A stretch of 64,000 nt of DNA, taken from the NCBI RefSeq assembly GCF_028023555.1, contig NZ_JAQIOY010000006.1:1-64000 (forward strand). The letters run 5' to 3'. Shown piece by piece: positions 18,503 to 27,252 of this stretch. A program made the position numbers and the translations under genes. How positions within the stretch are numbered: the first letter of the stretch is position 1; every line of letters starts with the position of its first letter. The notes below the pieces were generated by a model that saw nothing but the letters and a program-made list of their open reading frames with translations, did not search any database and was not told the origin of the DNA. The DNA comes from Thalassococcus_A lentus. GTDB lineage: Bacteria; Pseudomonadota; Alphaproteobacteria; Rhodobacterales; Rhodobacteraceae.

Positions 18503-19153
18503 ATGGATTGGACAAGAGCGGTTGACGGTTATTGCGAGCGGCTTGATGCAGGGTTTTGGGCCGAGCCGATCAACGCGATCACAAATCTTGCCTTTGTCGT
18601 GGTCGCCGCGTGGCTCTGGCCGCGCACGCATGGCACAGGCCGCGTGCTTTGCCTTGTTCTCGCAGCGATTGGTGTCGGGTCATTCCTGTTCCACACCTTT
18701 GCGCAACCTTGGGCCGGGGCACTGGATGTTCTGCCGATTGTCCTGTTCATCCTGATCTATATCTTCGCTGCGAACCGCGACTTCTGGCATCTGCGCCCTT
18801 GGTGGGCTCTGGCCGCGACCGCATTGTTTTTTCCCTACGCGGCTTTGCTGGTTCCGGTATTCGGCGCCATTCCAGCATTGGGTGACAGCGCAGGTTATGC
18901 GCCGGTCCCGCTGCTGATCGCGGCTTATGCTGTTTTGCTTCGGCACCGGGCACCCAAAACGGCCCGTGGACTTGCCGTTGGCGCGGGGCTGCTCGTGCTA
19001 TCCCTGACTGCCCGAACGATTGATGAGCCGCTTTGCAATGTCTTGCCGATGGGCACGCATTTCGCATGGCATTTGCTCAATGCGGTCATGTTGGGCTGGA
19101 TGATTGCGGTCTGGACCCGTCATGATCTTGCAGGGCGGGCCGCCGCGCGGTAG
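18503..19153 (+). CDS. Ceramidase-like integral membrane protein (CREST superfamily)
   Basis: A 216-residue polytopic protein with about seven membrane helices, resembling the alkaline ceramidase family. The three conserved blocks are present: YCERLDAGFWAEPINAITNLAF at the N-terminus (Asp/Glu/Asn), GVGSFLFHTFAQPWAGALDVLP with Ser/His/Asp, and MGTHFAWHLLNA with two His near the end. In the family these residues form a zinc site that acts on amide-linked acyl chains. It precedes gatC by about 35 bases. Whether this organism makes ceramides cannot be told here. Confidence 0.82.
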   Translation: MDWTRAVDGYCERLDAGFWAEPINAITNLAFVVVAAWLWPRTHGTGRVLCLVLAAIGVGSFLFHTFAQPWAGALDVLPIVLFILIYIFAANRDFWHLRPWWALAATALFFPYAALLVPVFGAIPALGDSAGYAPVPLLIAAYAVLLRHRAPKTARGLAVGAGLLVLSLTARTIDEPLCNVLPMGTHFAWHLLNAVMLGWMIAVWTRHDLAGRAAAR

Positions 19154-19188
19154 ACGCGCGGGAAGAGATCAATAAAGGAAGCCTGCAG

Positions 19189-19476
19189 ATGTCTATCGAC
19201 ACCGAAACCGCTGCACGCGTGGCCAAGCTGGCCCGCATCAAGGTCGAAGAGGATGCGCTGCCTGCGCTGGCCCAAGAGTTCAACACGATCCTCGGCTTTA
19301 TCGAGCAATTGCAGGAAGTCGATGTGGACGGCGTAGAGCCCATGGTTTCTGTCACGCCCATGCGTTTGAAACGCCGTCAGGACGGGGTGACCGATGGCGA
19401 TCAGCAGGACGCGGTCCTGTCCAACGCGCCAGACGCGCGCGAAGGCTTTTTCGCGGTTCCAAAGGTGGTGGAATAA
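19189..19476 (+). CDS. gatC: Asp-tRNA(Asn)/Glu-tRNA(Gln) amidotransferase subunit C
   Basis: Small GatC subunit (95 residues) that links GatA and GatB in the enzyme amidating misacylated Glu-tRNA(Gln) and Asp-tRNA(Asn). Typical features: a N-terminal helix with VAKLARIKVEED, FNTILGFIEQLQEVDVDGVEPM in the middle, and a C-terminal REGFFAVPKVVE. A good RBS (AAAGGAAG) precedes the start. It is followed by gatA after two bases. Confidence 0.96.
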   Translation: MSIDTETAARVAKLARIKVEEDALPALAQEFNTILGFIEQLQEVDVDGVEPMVSVTPMRLKRRQDGVTDGDQQDAVLSNAPDAREGFFAVPKVVE

Positions 19477-19478
19477 CT

Positions 19479-20963
19479 ATGGCTGACCTGAGCAAAATGA
19501 AAATCTCCGAAGCCCGCGACGCGATGCGCGCAGGCGATGTGAGCAGTGTTGACCTGACCGAAGCCTGTCTGGGTGCAATTGAAGGCGCCGGTGTTCTGAA
19601 CGCATTTGTTCACAACACGCCCGAAATCGCGATGGATCAGGCCAAGGCGGCCGACGCACGGATCAAAGCCGGGGATGCGCCTGCGATGTGCGGTATCCCA
19701 TTGGGCATCAAGGATCTGTTCTGCACAAAGGGTGTCGCCAGTCAGGCTGCTTCCAATATTCTGGGCGGTTTCAAGCCGGAATACGAAAGCACCGTCACCA
19801 CCCAGCTGTTTGACGCCGGTGCTGTGATGCTGGGCAAGCTCAACATGGATGAATTCGCCATGGGCTCGTCGAACGAGACCTCGTGCTATGGCGACGTGAT
19901 CAACCCTTGGCGCCGGGGCAACGACGAAGCAAAGCTGACGCCGGGCGGCTCTTCGGGCGGCTCTGCCGCGGCGGTTGCCGCTGATCTTTGCCTTGGTGCC
20001 ACCGGTACGGACACAGGCGGATCGATCCGCCAGCCAGCAGCATTTGCTGGCATCACAGGCATCAAGCCAACCTACGGGCGTTGTTCGCGTTGGGGGATCG
20101 TCGCCTTTGCTTCCTCTTTGGATCAGGCGGGCCCCATGACCAAGGATGTGCGCGACGCCGCGATCATGCTTGAAGCGATGTGCGGGCATGATGCCAAGGA
20201 CAGCACCTCGGTGGATCTGGCGGTTCCCGATTTTGAGGCAATGTTGACTGGCGATGTGCGGGGCAAGACCATTGGTATCCCACGCGAATACCGTATGGAT
20301 GGCATGCCTGACGAAATCGAAGCGCTCTGGGCCGAAGGCCGCAAGATGCTGGAGGACGCGGGCGCCAAAATCGTCGATATCTCGCTGCCGCACACCAAAT
20401 ACGCGTTGCCTGCCTACTACGTGATTGCGCCGGCCGAGGCCTCGTCGAACCTTGCGCGGTATGATGGCGTTCGCTACGGGCACCGCGCGTCGCTTGCGCA
20501 GGGCGATGGCATCACCGAAATGTACGAAAAGACACGCGCCGAAGGGTTTGGTCCCGAAGTGCAGCGTCGTGTCATGGTTGGCACCTATGTGTTGTCCGCG
20601 GGTTTTTACGACGCGTATTACAACCGCGCCCGCAAGGTCCGCACCCTGATCAAGAAAGACTTCGAAGATGTCTTTGCCCAGGGCGTGGATGCGATTCTGA
20701 CGCCAGCAACACCGTCTTCTGCCTTTGAACTGGGAATGGAAATGGACGATCCCGTTCAGATGTACCTCAACGACGTCTTTACCGTGACGGTCAACCTGGC
20801 CGGATTGCCCGGCATTGCTGTTCCGGCGGGTATGGACAAGCAAGGTTTGCCCCTCGGTCTGCAGCTGATTGGCCGTCCATGGGAAGAAGGCGATCTGCTG
20901 AATACCGCCTATGCGCTTGAGCAGGCCGCCGGCTTTGTAGCCAAGCCCGCCAAATGGTGGTAA
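19479..20963 (+). CDS. gatA: Asp-tRNA(Asn)/Glu-tRNA(Gln) amidotransferase subunit A
   Basis: Amidase-signature subunit (494 residues) that releases ammonia from glutamine. The Ser-cisSer-Lys triad is recognisable: Lys in GIPLGIKDLFCTKG, Ser-rich loop PGGSSGGSAAAVAA, and the catalytic Ser in GTDTGGSIRQPAAF. Length is normal. It is translationally close to gatC. gatB is not in this stretch, so the third subunit must be encoded elsewhere. Confidence 0.97.
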   Translation: MADLSKMKISEARDAMRAGDVSSVDLTEACLGAIEGAGVLNAFVHNTPEIAMDQAKAADARIKAGDAPAMCGIPLGIKDLFCTKGVASQAASNILGGFKPEYESTVTTQLFDAGAVMLGKLNMDEFAMGSSNETSCYGDVINPWRRGNDEAKLTPGGSSGGSAAAVAADLCLGATGTDTGGSIRQPAAFAGITGIKPTYGRCSRWGIVAFASSLDQAGPMTKDVRDAAIMLEAMCGHDAKDSTSVDLAVPDFEAMLTGDVRGKTIGIPREYRMDGMPDEIEALWAEGRKMLEDAGAKIVDISLPHTKYALPAYYVIAPAEASSNLARYDGVRYGHRASLAQGDGITEMYEKTRAEGFGPEVQRRVMVGTYVLSAGFYDAYYNRARKVRTLIKKDFEDVFAQGVDAILTPATPSSAFELGMEMDDPVQMYLNDVFTVTVNLAGLPGIAVPAGMDKQGLPLGLQLIGRPWEEGDLLNTAYALEQAAGFVAKPAKWW

Positions 20964-20994
20964 GCGCCTGAAAAAGAATAGGCAGGACATAGAG

Positions 20995-21705
20995 ATGCGG
21001 TTTCTTCTAGTAGGTGTGGCAGCGGTTGCCCTGATGGGCTGTACGCCCAGCGTTCCGGACAGCGGTGCTGGTGTGGTGGACAAAGGGCGCGGGGTCGGCT
21101 TCGACGACGCGGCGTATCGTCAGGCGCGTGATGCGCAGCTTGAGGGCCGGGGTGGTCCGACAACCGTACCCGGACCTGTTGATGTTCAGGCCACGACGTT
21201 GGACGACGCCGCTGAACGCAATGCAGCTGGTTCAGCAGCGGCGGCCAACTCTGGTCAGGCGCCTGTTGATGCATCTCCGTCCAATCCGGCGCCATCCGTT
21301 GTACGCAACGCTGCCGGCATTTCGGGCGAGAATGATTTCAACGCGGTCTCATCGCAGCGGGATATTCAGGCTGACGCAGACCTTCTGGCGCGAAACAGGG
21401 CGCAATACAGCGTTGTGACGCCGACCGATCTGCCCAAGCGTGAAGGCACCAACCGGCCGAACATCGTGCAGTACGCTCTCAAAACCACCAACCCTGTCGG
21501 CACGGCCCTGTACAAACGGTCCAGCTTTCGTGCGGATGCCAAGTACCAGCGGGCGTGTGGCGGATACGCCTCGGCGGATCTGGCACAAGAGGATTTTCTG
21601 GCAAACGGCGGCCCCCAGAAGGATCGCAAGGGCGTCGACCCCGATGGTGACGGTTTCGCCTGCACTTGGAGCCCGGCACCGTTCCGTGCTGTTCGCGGTG
21701 GCTGA
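20995..21705 (+). CDS. Lipoprotein with excalibur calcium-binding domain
   Basis: A 236-residue lipoprotein. The signal peptide ends in the lipobox LMGC (Cys17). A long Ala/Asp-rich spacer follows. The C-terminal excalibur motif DPDGDGFACTW is at about 215-226, preceded by a second conserved Cys in YQRACGGYASAD. Excalibur domains are found in extracellular and cell-wall proteins, often near nucleases or peptidoglycan enzymes. Here the next gene is a peptidoglycan amidase starting seven bases later, which supports a cell-envelope role. Confidence 0.83.
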   Translation: MRFLLVGVAAVALMGCTPSVPDSGAGVVDKGRGVGFDDAAYRQARDAQLEGRGGPTTVPGPVDVQATTLDDAAERNAAGSAAAANSGQAPVDASPSNPAPSVVRNAAGISGENDFNAVSSQRDIQADADLLARNRAQYSVVTPTDLPKREGTNRPNIVQYALKTTNPVGTALYKRSSFRADAKYQRACGGYASADLAQEDFLANGGPQKDRKGVDPDGDGFACTWSPAPFRAVRGG

Positions 21706-21711
21706 TCTGGC

Positions 21712-22425
21712 ATGACCGGGGCTTCTGGGAAGGCTGACACCGAAGACGCCATCTGGTTTCCCTCACAGAATTACGGGCCGCGCAAATCTGTTGCGCGGCC
21801 CGATTTAATTGTGCTGCACTACACCGCCATGACCACAGCCGAAGGGGCGCGGGATTGGCTGTGCAATCCCGAAGCCGAAGTTTCTGCACATTATGTTCTG
21901 GCCGAAGATGGTAGGCTTTGGCAGTTGGTTCCGGAAGCCGAACGCGCGTGGCACGCGGGGCGGGGCGCTTGGGGGGATGCGACGGATGTCAATTCCCGCT
22001 CGATCGGGATCGAGATTGCCAACACTGGCAGCCAGCCATTTTCTGCGCCGCAGATGACTCAACTGGAACGCTTGTTGGCAGGAATGATGCAGCGGTGGTC
22101 TATTGTGCCGGAACGTGTCATCGGTCATTCCGATTGCTCGCCCGGCCGAAAAATAGACCCCGGTCGCCGATTTGACTGGAGACGGCTGGCGCTGGGCGGG
22201 TTGAGCATATGGCCCGACGCGGCGCAAACGGCCAAACCCGAACAGTTCTGGCGCGACGCAGCAAAATTCGGATACCGCTGGGATGAGGGCAACGAAGCCG
22301 CTGTGCTGGATGCTTTCCGATCGCGGTTTCGGCCCGCTGCTCAGGGTGCGCTGAGCGCCGAAGATGCGGGCATGATGGCCGCGCTTGCCAATCAGTGGCC
22401 CGTGCTGCGCGATGCTTTGGCCTGA
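21712..22425 (+). CDS. N-acetylmuramoyl-L-alanine amidase (AmpD-like)
   Basis: A 237-residue amidase_2 domain enzyme that cuts the bond between MurNAc and L-Ala in peptidoglycan. Zinc ligands: first His in LIVLHYTAM, second in VIGHSDCSPGRKIDPG, with the third ligand Asp in the same segment (SPGRKIDPG). The active-site region RSIGIEIANTG is intact. No signal peptide is seen, so it may be cytoplasmic like AmpD and recycle muropeptides. It starts seven bases after the excalibur lipoprotein gene and is likely in the same operon. Confidence 0.9.
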   Translation: MTGASGKADTEDAIWFPSQNYGPRKSVARPDLIVLHYTAMTTAEGARDWLCNPEAEVSAHYVLAEDGRLWQLVPEAERAWHAGRGAWGDATDVNSRSIGIEIANTGSQPFSAPQMTQLERLLAGMMQRWSIVPERVIGHSDCSPGRKIDPGRRFDWRRLALGGLSIWPDAAQTAKPEQFWRDAAKFGYRWDEGNEAAVLDAFRSRFRPAAQGALSAEDAGMMAALANQWPVLRDALA

Positions 22426-22442
22426 CAGCCGAAACTTGTCCG

Positions 22443-23843
22443 CTATTCCAGCTGATAAGGCAGCACTTCGCGTTTTCCGGGACTGATGGACAGCCGTTTT
22501 TCCAGTGGCGGAACGGATCGTTGGTGGCACTTGGTGCGTTCGCAAATCCGGCAGGAAATGCCGATGGGTTCAAACGCAGCGGCGCGGGTAAAGTCCAGAT
22601 CATCGGCATAGACGATGGACGCAGCGTGTCTCACCTCGCACCCCAGCGCAATCGCATAGCGGCGCACTGGCGCACCAAAATGGCCGCCGGTTTTGGACAC
22701 ATCCCGCGCCAGACTGATGTAGCGCACGCCATCGGGTGTTTCCGCAAGCTGCCGCAGGAAGCGGCCGGGTGTTTCAAAGGCACGATGCACGTTCCACAAC
22801 GGGCAAGCCCCGCCAAAGCGGGCGAATTGCAGCCGGGTGGCCGAGTGGCGCTTGGTGATCGTGCCGGCCTGATCGACCCGCACAAAGAAGAATGGAACGC
22901 CCTTTGCGCCGGGGCGCTGAAGCGTCGAAAGCCGGTGTGCAACCTGTTCGATCGACGCGCCGAAACGCGCAGCCAGCAATTCCAGATCGTGCCGTGTTTC
23001 CTGCGCGGCGTTCAGCATGGCGCCATAGGGCATCATCGCCGCCCCGGCGAAATAGTTTGCAAGACCCAGCTTGGCGATTGCCCGCGCTTCGGGTGTCTGG
23101 AAACGCGCCAAATCCAGCGTAGCATCGAGCAAACGGTTCTGGCTGAGCAAGGCAACCTGAACAAGTAGCTGAAAACTTTGTGTTTCTGGCGAAGCGAGCG
23201 AAGACAGGATGATCTGGCGCTTTTCTGGATCGTAGCTGCGCAAAGGCGTGGTTTGGGCGTAGTGAACAGTGATCCCTTTTGAGGCCAGTCGTCTGGTCGC
23301 GGCCGCGTGGATGTTGGTTTCGCCCTGTGTCAGATCGGCATAGTGCTCTGCGGCCCGGTCCACGGCGTCGATGTAGTTGTCGCAGTAATGAAAGAAATCG
23401 CGCACCTCTTCCCACGGCGAGGGTTGCAATTGTGCATCCTCGCGCCCCAGCGCTTCGTCCAGCGATGCAAGGCGTTCATGGGTTTGCCGATAGGCGCGGT
23501 GCAGTTCCAAAAAGGCGCGCGCCAGCGCCGGCGCGTTCGATGCGGTCAGCCGCAGGTCTGCCAGCGGCGGAGTGGCGTCACCGAACACAGGGTCGGCCAG
23601 TGCTTCGCGCATGTCCGTGACCAGCCGTTCCGCGTCGCCCTGACCCAGTTCTGTTACGTCAAAGCCGAACTCTTGGGCCAGCGCCAGAACCACGGTCGTA
23701 CTGACCGGACGATTGTTGTTCTCCATCTGGTTCAAATAGGGCAGTGACACGCCCAGTTTGGCAGAGAAGTCTTTTTGCGTCAGACCCAGCCGCGTTCTCA
23801 GATCGCGCAGCTTGGCTCCGGCATAAAGTTTTTGGGCAACCAT
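22443..23843 (-). CDS. pccR: ScfR-family regulator PccR of propionyl-CoA carboxylase
   Basis: A 466-residue regulator: N-terminal XRE helix-turn-helix (LRDLRTRLGLTQKDFSAKLGVS, about 12-50), a long central IrrE/ImmA-like region in which no HExxH zinc motif is seen, and the C-terminal short-chain-fatty-acyl-regulator domain ending in a Cys/His cluster (CRICERTKCH). In Rhodobacter sphaeroides the homologue PccR senses propionyl-CoA and controls pccB. Here pccB is one gene away. The ATG at 23843 is preceded by AAAGG, which overlaps TTTGCA repeats and suggests autoregulation. It is on the same strand as the upstream exporter and only 43 bases behind it. Confidence 0.92.
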   Translation of the reverse strand: MVAQKLYAGAKLRDLRTRLGLTQKDFSAKLGVSLPYLNQMENNNRPVSTTVVLALAQEFGFDVTELGQGDAERLVTDMREALADPVFGDATPPLADLRLTASNAPALARAFLELHRAYRQTHERLASLDEALGREDAQLQPSPWEEVRDFFHYCDNYIDAVDRAAEHYADLTQGETNIHAAATRRLASKGITVHYAQTTPLRSYDPEKRQIILSSLASPETQSFQLLVQVALLSQNRLLDATLDLARFQTPEARAIAKLGLANYFAGAAMMPYGAMLNAAQETRHDLELLAARFGASIEQVAHRLSTLQRPGAKGVPFFFVRVDQAGTITKRHSATRLQFARFGGACPLWNVHRAFETPGRFLRQLAETPDGVRYISLARDVSKTGGHFGAPVRRYAIALGCEVRHAASIVYADDLDFTRAAAFEPIGISCRICERTKCHQRSVPPLEKRLSISPGKREVLPYQLE

Positions 23844-23844
23844 G

Positions 23845-23880
23845 TTTGCACCTTTGCAGAAAACCGCATGCAAGTTTGCA
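23845..23880. promoter_or_regulatory. TTTGCA repeats before pccR, candidate PccR autoregulatory site
   Basis: TTTGCACCTTTGCA (23845-23858) is a direct repeat with 8-base period. The near-palindrome ATGCAAGTTTGCA (23868-23880) follows. Both lie in the 43 bases between the exporter stop and the pccR start, and the first covers the pccR ribosome-binding site. Binding there would block pccR expression at transcription or translation. I recall TTTGCAAA-type motifs being described for PccR. Confidence 0.6.
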
Positions 23881-23886
23881 GGGTTG

Positions 23887-25113
23887 TCAGGCGGCGTCCA
23901 GCCCTTTGAGCTGTCTTGCACGCCAGATTACGAAAACGATCGCAAAGATTGAGGCCGCCGATGTCGCAAACATGAGCCACAACAGCGGCCAAACGCCTGA
24001 TCCGGGCTGGAGCAGGGCGCCCGCGATCGCTGAAAGCGCCGCGCCGCCACCCAGCATGATTGATCCGCCCAGACCAGATGCTGTGCCGGCAAGATGCGGA
24101 CGAACAGACAGCATGCCCGCCGTTGCATTCGGAATGGTCATGCCGTTGCCCAATCCCACAAAGGTCATGAAACCAAAAAAACTGATCGCCGTGCCTGCGC
24201 CAACCCAGAAGAACAGCATCGACAAGACCATGCCGATGGTCACGATCCAGCAGCCGACAAAAACCATGGTGTTCACACCGATGCGCGCAGAGTACCGGCC
24301 GGAAATGAAATTGCCTGCAAAGTACCCCACGGCGGGCGCGCCAAAGTAGAACCCCAGTTCCGCCGGGCTAAGGCCAAACACTTCTGTTCCGACGAAAGGA
24401 GCGCCGCCAAGATATGAAAAGAACGCCCCAGACGCACAGGCCGAGGACAAGGCGTAGCCCCAAAATCGCGGACTGGTGAGCAGTTCGGGGTATTCACGAA
24501 ACTGCTGGCCCAACGTCAACCCGCTCTTCTGGGCGGTTTCTCCAAGGTCGCGCCAGCTCAGCCAGAGCATCCCCAGGCCCAGCAGCAGCAATAGCCAAAA
24601 GTTGGCCTTCCAGCCCATGGTCTCTTCGAGCAATCCGCCGATTGCCGGGCCAATCATCGGGACCACGGCCATGCCCATAGTCACATAGCCAATCATTGAG
24701 GCGGCTTCGTCCTGCGGAACGATATCCCGGACAACTGCACGCGACAGCACCATTGCCACGACGATCACCGCCTGACACATGCGAAAGAACAGGAACATCC
24801 AGACGGATGTGGCAAGGATACAGCCTAGGGTGGCCACGCAAAACAATGCGATGCCCCACAAAATGACCGGCCTGCGCCCCAGTTTGTCCGAGATCGGTCC
24901 GATCAGAAGCTGCAAGACGGCGTTTACACCCAGATAGACCGCGACGGACAATTGCATCAGGCGGTATTCCGTATCGAACCACTCGGTCATCTGCGGAAGG
25001 CTGGGCAGGAAGATGTTCATGACCAGCGCGGACAGACCGGCCAGAAAGACAAGGGTCACGATATGAGGCGGGGTGGTGCGATCCAAAAAACGCACGGCTT
25101 GGCGACTTGGCAT
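23887..25113 (-). CDS. Bcr/CflA family MFS multidrug efflux transporter
   Basis: A 408-residue MFS exporter with 12 predicted helices. Family signatures: MNIFLPSLPQMTEWF in helix 1, the loop 2-3 motif GPISDKLGRRPV, and helix 4-5 SRAVVRDIVPQDEAASMIGYV with GPAIGGLLEE (motif C type). Members export drugs or metabolites by proton antiport. It is divergent from pccB and upstream of pccR on the same strand, so it may be under PccR control. What it exports is not evident from sequence. Confidence 0.9.
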   Translation of the reverse strand: MPSRQAVRFLDRTTPPHIVTLVFLAGLSALVMNIFLPSLPQMTEWFDTEYRLMQLSVAVYLGVNAVLQLLIGPISDKLGRRPVILWGIALFCVATLGCILATSVWMFLFFRMCQAVIVVAMVLSRAVVRDIVPQDEAASMIGYVTMGMAVVPMIGPAIGGLLEETMGWKANFWLLLLLGLGMLWLSWRDLGETAQKSGLTLGQQFREYPELLTSPRFWGYALSSACASGAFFSYLGGAPFVGTEVFGLSPAELGFYFGAPAVGYFAGNFISGRYSARIGVNTMVFVGCWIVTIGMVLSMLFFWVGAGTAISFFGFMTFVGLGNGMTIPNATAGMLSVRPHLAGTASGLGGSIMLGGGAALSAIAGALLQPGSGVWPLLWLMFATSAASIFAIVFVIWRARQLKGLDAA

Positions 25114-25183
25114 TCTGAATCAGTTAGGCTGATCGCAGGGCTTTGTCCATGTGGCTCGCACGGCGGGATTCGAAAATTTACAC

Positions 25184-25228
25184 TTTGCAATTTGCTAACG
25201 GGTGTATTTTCAAACTTTGCAAATTTGC
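25184..25228. promoter_or_regulatory. Two GCAA/TTGC palindromes before pccB, candidate PccR operators
   Basis: TTTGCAATTTGC (25184-25195) and TTTGCAAATTTGC (25216-25228) lie in the region shared by the divergent exporter and pccB. The second contains the perfect palindrome GCAAATTTGC. Their starts are 32 bases apart, about three helical turns, so two dimers could bind the same face. Position and motif fit the operator of PccR. Confidence 0.68.
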
Positions 25229-25290
25229 CATTCTGTTCTTGCTGCAACTGCAAAGGCAAGTATGTTGCGCGAAACAGCAAAGGGATGGCC

Positions 25291-26823
25291 ATGAAAGACA
25301 TTCTCGCAGAACTTCAGGATCGTCGCGAAAACGCGCGCCTTGGTGGTGGACAGAAACGCATCGACGCACAGCACGGCCGCGGCAAGCTGACAGCACGCGA
25401 ACGGATCGATCTGTTACTCGATGAAGGCAGCTTTGAAGAATACGACACCTTTGTCGCGCATCGCTGCACCGACTTCGGCATGGAAAAGAACCGCCCCTAT
25501 GGCGATGGGGTTGTGACTGGCTGGGGTACGATCAATGGTCGAATGGTCTATGTCTTCAGTCAGGACTTCACCGTTCTGGGTGGTTCGGTTTCGGCGACCC
25601 ATGCTGCGAAAATCTGCAAGATCATGGACATGGCGATGCAAAACGGTGCGCCAGTCATTGGCATCAATGACTCGGGCGGCGCCCGTATTCAGGAAGGTGT
25701 CGACAGCCTTGCTGGTTATGGCGAAGTGTTCCAGCGCAATATCATGGCCTCTGGCGTGGTGCCGCAGATCAGTCTGATCATGGGGCCTTGTGCGGGTGGT
25801 GCTGTATACAGCCCTGCGATGACCGACTTCATCTTTATGGTCAAAGACAGCTCTTACATGTTCGTGACGGGCCCGGACGTGGTCAAAACCGTCACCAATG
25901 AGCAGGTCACAGCCGAAGAGCTGGGCGGTGCGAGCACGCATACCAAGAAAAGCTCGGTCGCTGATGGGGCATTCGAAAACGACGTGGAGGCGATCGCCGA
26001 AGTGCGCCGTCTGGTCGATTTCTTGCCCAGTTCGAACCGCGAAAAGCCGCCTGTGCGTCCGTTTTTTGATGACGTGGATCGGATCGAGACATCGCTCGAT
26101 ACGCTTGTTCCGGAAAACCCGAACACGCCTTACGACATGAAAGAGCTGATCAACAAGATCGCGGACGAAGGTGACTTCTATGAAATCCAGGAGGATTTCG
26201 CCAAGAACATCATCACCGGCTTCATCCGTCTTGAAGGCCAGACGGTCGGTGTCGTGGCCAACCAGCCTTTGGTGCTGGCCGGCGTTCTGGATATCGACAG
26301 CGCCCGCAAAGCGGCCCGTTTTGTCCGTTTCTGCGATGCCTTTGAAATTCCAATTCTCAGCCTTGTCGACGTGCCCGGGTTCCTACCCGGCACAGGTCAG
26401 GAGTATCGCGGTGTGATCAAGCACGGTGCAAAGCTGCTCTTTGCCTATGGCGAAGCGACCGTGCCCAAAGTGACGCTGATTACCCGCAAGAGCTATGGCG
26501 GCGCCTATGTTGTTATGGCTTCCAAGCATCTGCGCGCTGACGTGAACTATGCCTGGCCCACCTCGGAAATCGCGGTGATGGGTGCCAAGGGCGCGACCGA
26601 AATCATTCATCGTGCCGATCTGGGTGATCCGGACAAGATCGCGGCCCATACGGCGGAGTACGAAGATCGTTTCGCCAACCCGTTTGTGGCGGCCGAGCGT
26701 GGCTTTATCGATGAGGTGATCCAGCCGCGTTCGACACGCAAGCGCGTGGCCCGCGCCTTTGCCATGCTGCGCGGCAAGAAACAGTCCATGCCTTGGAAAA
26801 AGCACGACAACATCCCGCTGTAA
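25291..26823 (+). CDS. pccB: Propionyl-CoA carboxylase beta subunit (carboxyltransferase)
   Basis: Carboxyltransferase subunit (510 residues) that moves CO2 from carboxybiotin to propionyl-CoA, giving methylmalonyl-CoA. The two crotonase-like halves are clear: GVDSLAGYGEVFQRN, IMGPCAGGAVYSPAMTDF and VTGPDVVKTVT in the N half; LSLVDVPGFLPGTGQEYRG and KSYGGAYVVMASKH in the C half. I chose the ATG at 25291 (MKDIL) because AAAGGG sits at correct spacing and the length matches the family; an ATG at 25285 adds two residues. PccR-type operator repeats lie upstream. Confidence 0.96.
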   Translation: MKDILAELQDRRENARLGGGQKRIDAQHGRGKLTARERIDLLLDEGSFEEYDTFVAHRCTDFGMEKNRPYGDGVVTGWGTINGRMVYVFSQDFTVLGGSVSATHAAKICKIMDMAMQNGAPVIGINDSGGARIQEGVDSLAGYGEVFQRNIMASGVVPQISLIMGPCAGGAVYSPAMTDFIFMVKDSSYMFVTGPDVVKTVTNEQVTAEELGGASTHTKKSSVADGAFENDVEAIAEVRRLVDFLPSSNREKPPVRPFFDDVDRIETSLDTLVPENPNTPYDMKELINKIADEGDFYEIQEDFAKNIITGFIRLEGQTVGVVANQPLVLAGVLDIDSARKAARFVRFCDAFEIPILSLVDVPGFLPGTGQEYRGVIKHGAKLLFAYGEATVPKVTLITRKSYGGAYVVMASKHLRADVNYAWPTSEIAVMGAKGATEIIHRADLGDPDKIAAHTAEYEDRFANPFVAAERGFIDEVIQPRSTRKRVARAFAMLRGKKQSMPWKKHDNIPL

Positions 26824-26836
26824 GCGCGGGTTGCCT

Positions 26837-26863
26837 GCCCGCACCCGGTTGGGTGCGGGCTTT
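26837..26863 (+). terminator. Hairpin after pccB
   Basis: GCCCGCACCC - GGTT - GGGTGCGGGC is a perfect 10-base stem followed by only three T. With the short U-run it may act as an attenuator that lowers expression of the downstream small genes, or protect the pccB mRNA 3' end. Confidence 0.65.
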
Positions 26864-26901
26864 GTCGGGGTTGCCTCCACGGGTTCGGAAAAAGGAATGA
26901 G

Positions 26902-27252
26902 ATGAGCCGCAAGCGCTGGCATATCGATGTGCAGGAGGGCTGCTACACGCTGGCCCGCCACTGGCCGCCGCGTTTCGACGTGGAAGCACGGGCAGTGTTT
27001 CCTGCTGCGCGGCCGGGGCGCTTGGCTCAGCAAATCCGCCAGGATCTTTGGCGCAAGTTTCAGCACTTGCGCGGTTTCTCTCCGGTGATACAAATCTCTG
27101 AGCAAACAGGTGCCGATGGTCTGATCGTGCGCGCAGGGGGCCGGGTGATGCGCCCGCTGCCTGCTGAAACAGCTAACCGGATCACGGCCCTTTTGGAAAA
27201 CCCCGCACATCGTGCGCGGTGGATATCCTGGGCGCAGGAGCGGCGAACATGA
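26902..27252 (+). CDS. Small hypothetical protein in pcc cluster
   Basis: A 116-residue basic protein (many Arg), with no signal peptide or membrane helix. Visible blocks: WHIDVQEGCYTLARHWPPRF at the N-terminus, FSPVIQISEQTGADGLIVRAGG in the middle, and a C-terminal RARWISWAQERRT. A ribosome-binding site (AAAGGAA) precedes the ATG. Its stop codon overlaps the start of the next gene by ATGA, so the two are probably translated together. I do not recognise a family. Confidence 0.7.
   Translation: MSRKRWHIDVQEGCYTLARHWPPRFDVEARAVFPAARPGRLAQQIRQDLWRKFQHLRGFSPVIQISEQTGADGLIVRAGGRVMRPLPAETANRITALLENPAHRARWISWAQERRT

Noticed and set aside
19401..21083. 560-codon open frame on the minus strand
   Set aside because: It is antisense to gatA; composition is shadow-like.
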